Positions 15,427 through 15,571 of a stretch of 15,571 bases of DNA are shown here, piece after piece. The notes beneath the pieces were generated by a model. That model saw nothing but the letters and a program-made list of their open reading frames with translations, was not told where the DNA came from and ran no database searches. Made by a program: the position numbers and the translations under genes. Each line of letters starts with the position of its first letter. The stretch's first letter is position 1. Origin of the DNA: Rhizobium sp. Q54 (GTDB lineage Bacteria; Pseudomonadota; Alphaproteobacteria; Rhizobiales; Beijerinckiaceae); contig CAMDKB010000044.1 of the NCBI GenBank assembly GCA_945901195.1, forward strand, positions 1 through 15,571, read 5' to 3'.

Positions 15427-15571
15427 CACTACTTTGGTAGAAATGTGATTTCTCGATTCCCAAGGAGCGATTTTCCTGATTCATGGGGAGCCAGCTTTAT
15501 GGGAGGCTGGCGATGGCAGAGGACTGGCGTGGCGATCTGGAGGTTTGGCTGGCGCCATTCCTGGCGGCTTT
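15427..15571 (+). mobile_element. Left end of a probable IS701-family insertion sequence, cut by the window edge
   Basis: The end of the window carries the start of a transposase-like reading frame. About 86 bp upstream, CTAG at 15423-15426 fits the YTAR target-site preference reported for IS701 elements, so the element may start near 15427 with CACTACTTTGGTAG, which contains a short CTAC/GTAG dyad. The exact boundary is a guess, as the other end is not visible. Confidence 0.4.
15513..15571 (+). CDS. Transposase N-terminus, probably IS701 family (partial)
   Basis: Nineteen codons plus two bases are in the window, starting at ATG 15513 with a good GGGAGG at 15501-15506. The peptide MAEDWRGDLEVWLAPFLAA matches the N-terminal pattern I know from IS701-type DDE transposases (a DW..xL..WL.PFL motif before a region of basic residues). 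Catalytic residues lie beyond the edge, so integrity cannot be judged. A chance frame is possible but the ribosome site and motif together argue against it. Confidence 0.55.
   Translation, partial: MAEDWRGDLEVWLAPFLAA

Overview
The window is a dense stretch of chromosome, GC-rich by eye (mid to high fifties per cent), with almost every gene on the + strand. It suggests an alphaproteobacterium, most likely of the Hyphomicrobiales. The reasons are a liv-type ABC transporter encoded together with acyl-CoA ligases, a contiguous valine-degradation block and an ELM1-family gene. No rRNA or other taxonomic marker is present, so the placement is tentative.

Region 1 (26-7307) is one long transcription unit. 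It encodes a long-chain-type acyl-CoA synthetase and a complete branched-chain/HAAT-type ABC importer in the order ligase, livG (ATPase), livH and livM (permeases), periplasmic binding protein, livF (ATPase). The binding-protein gene has the strongest ribosome binding site of the unit and a hairpin on each side. livF begins in four tandem copies of an in-frame 15-bp repeat that supplies several possible start codons. A ligase inside an importer operon suggests that an organic acid, rather than or as well as an amino acid, is imported and converted to its CoA thioester.

Region 2 (7308-12592) starts with a recognisable promoter (CTGACG, 17 bp, TATAAT) overlapped by a dyad that could be an operator. 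It drives a PaaK-like adenylate-forming protein with no canonical glycine-rich P-loop. Next come an acyl-CoA dehydrogenase, a 3-hydroxyisobutyryl-CoA hydrolase, 3-hydroxyisobutyrate dehydrogenase (mmsB) and an enoyl-CoA hydratase, several of them overlapping or abutting. Together these four enzymes can convert isobutyryl-CoA through methacrylyl-CoA, 3-hydroxyisobutyryl-CoA and 3-hydroxyisobutyrate to methylmalonate semialdehyde, the lower valine pathway. The next enzyme, mmsA, is not in the window. A reasonable inference is that regions 1 and 2 cooperate in uptake, CoA activation and oxidation of a branched-chain or related carboxylic acid. The true substrate cannot be read from sequence.

Region 3 (12593-15571) is unrelated. 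A convergent ELM1-family (DUF1022) gene lies on the - strand. A divergent Tat-exported PhoD-type alkaline phosphatase/phosphodiesterase follows on the + strand. After about 120 bp containing hairpins, the window ends inside what looks like the left end of an IS701-type insertion sequence whose transposase is cut off by the window edge. I found no clearly new defence or mobile system. The points most worth a second look are the livF start repeat, the P-loop-less PaaK-like protein with its own promoter/dyad, and the pairing of a ligase-equipped importer with valine catabolism.
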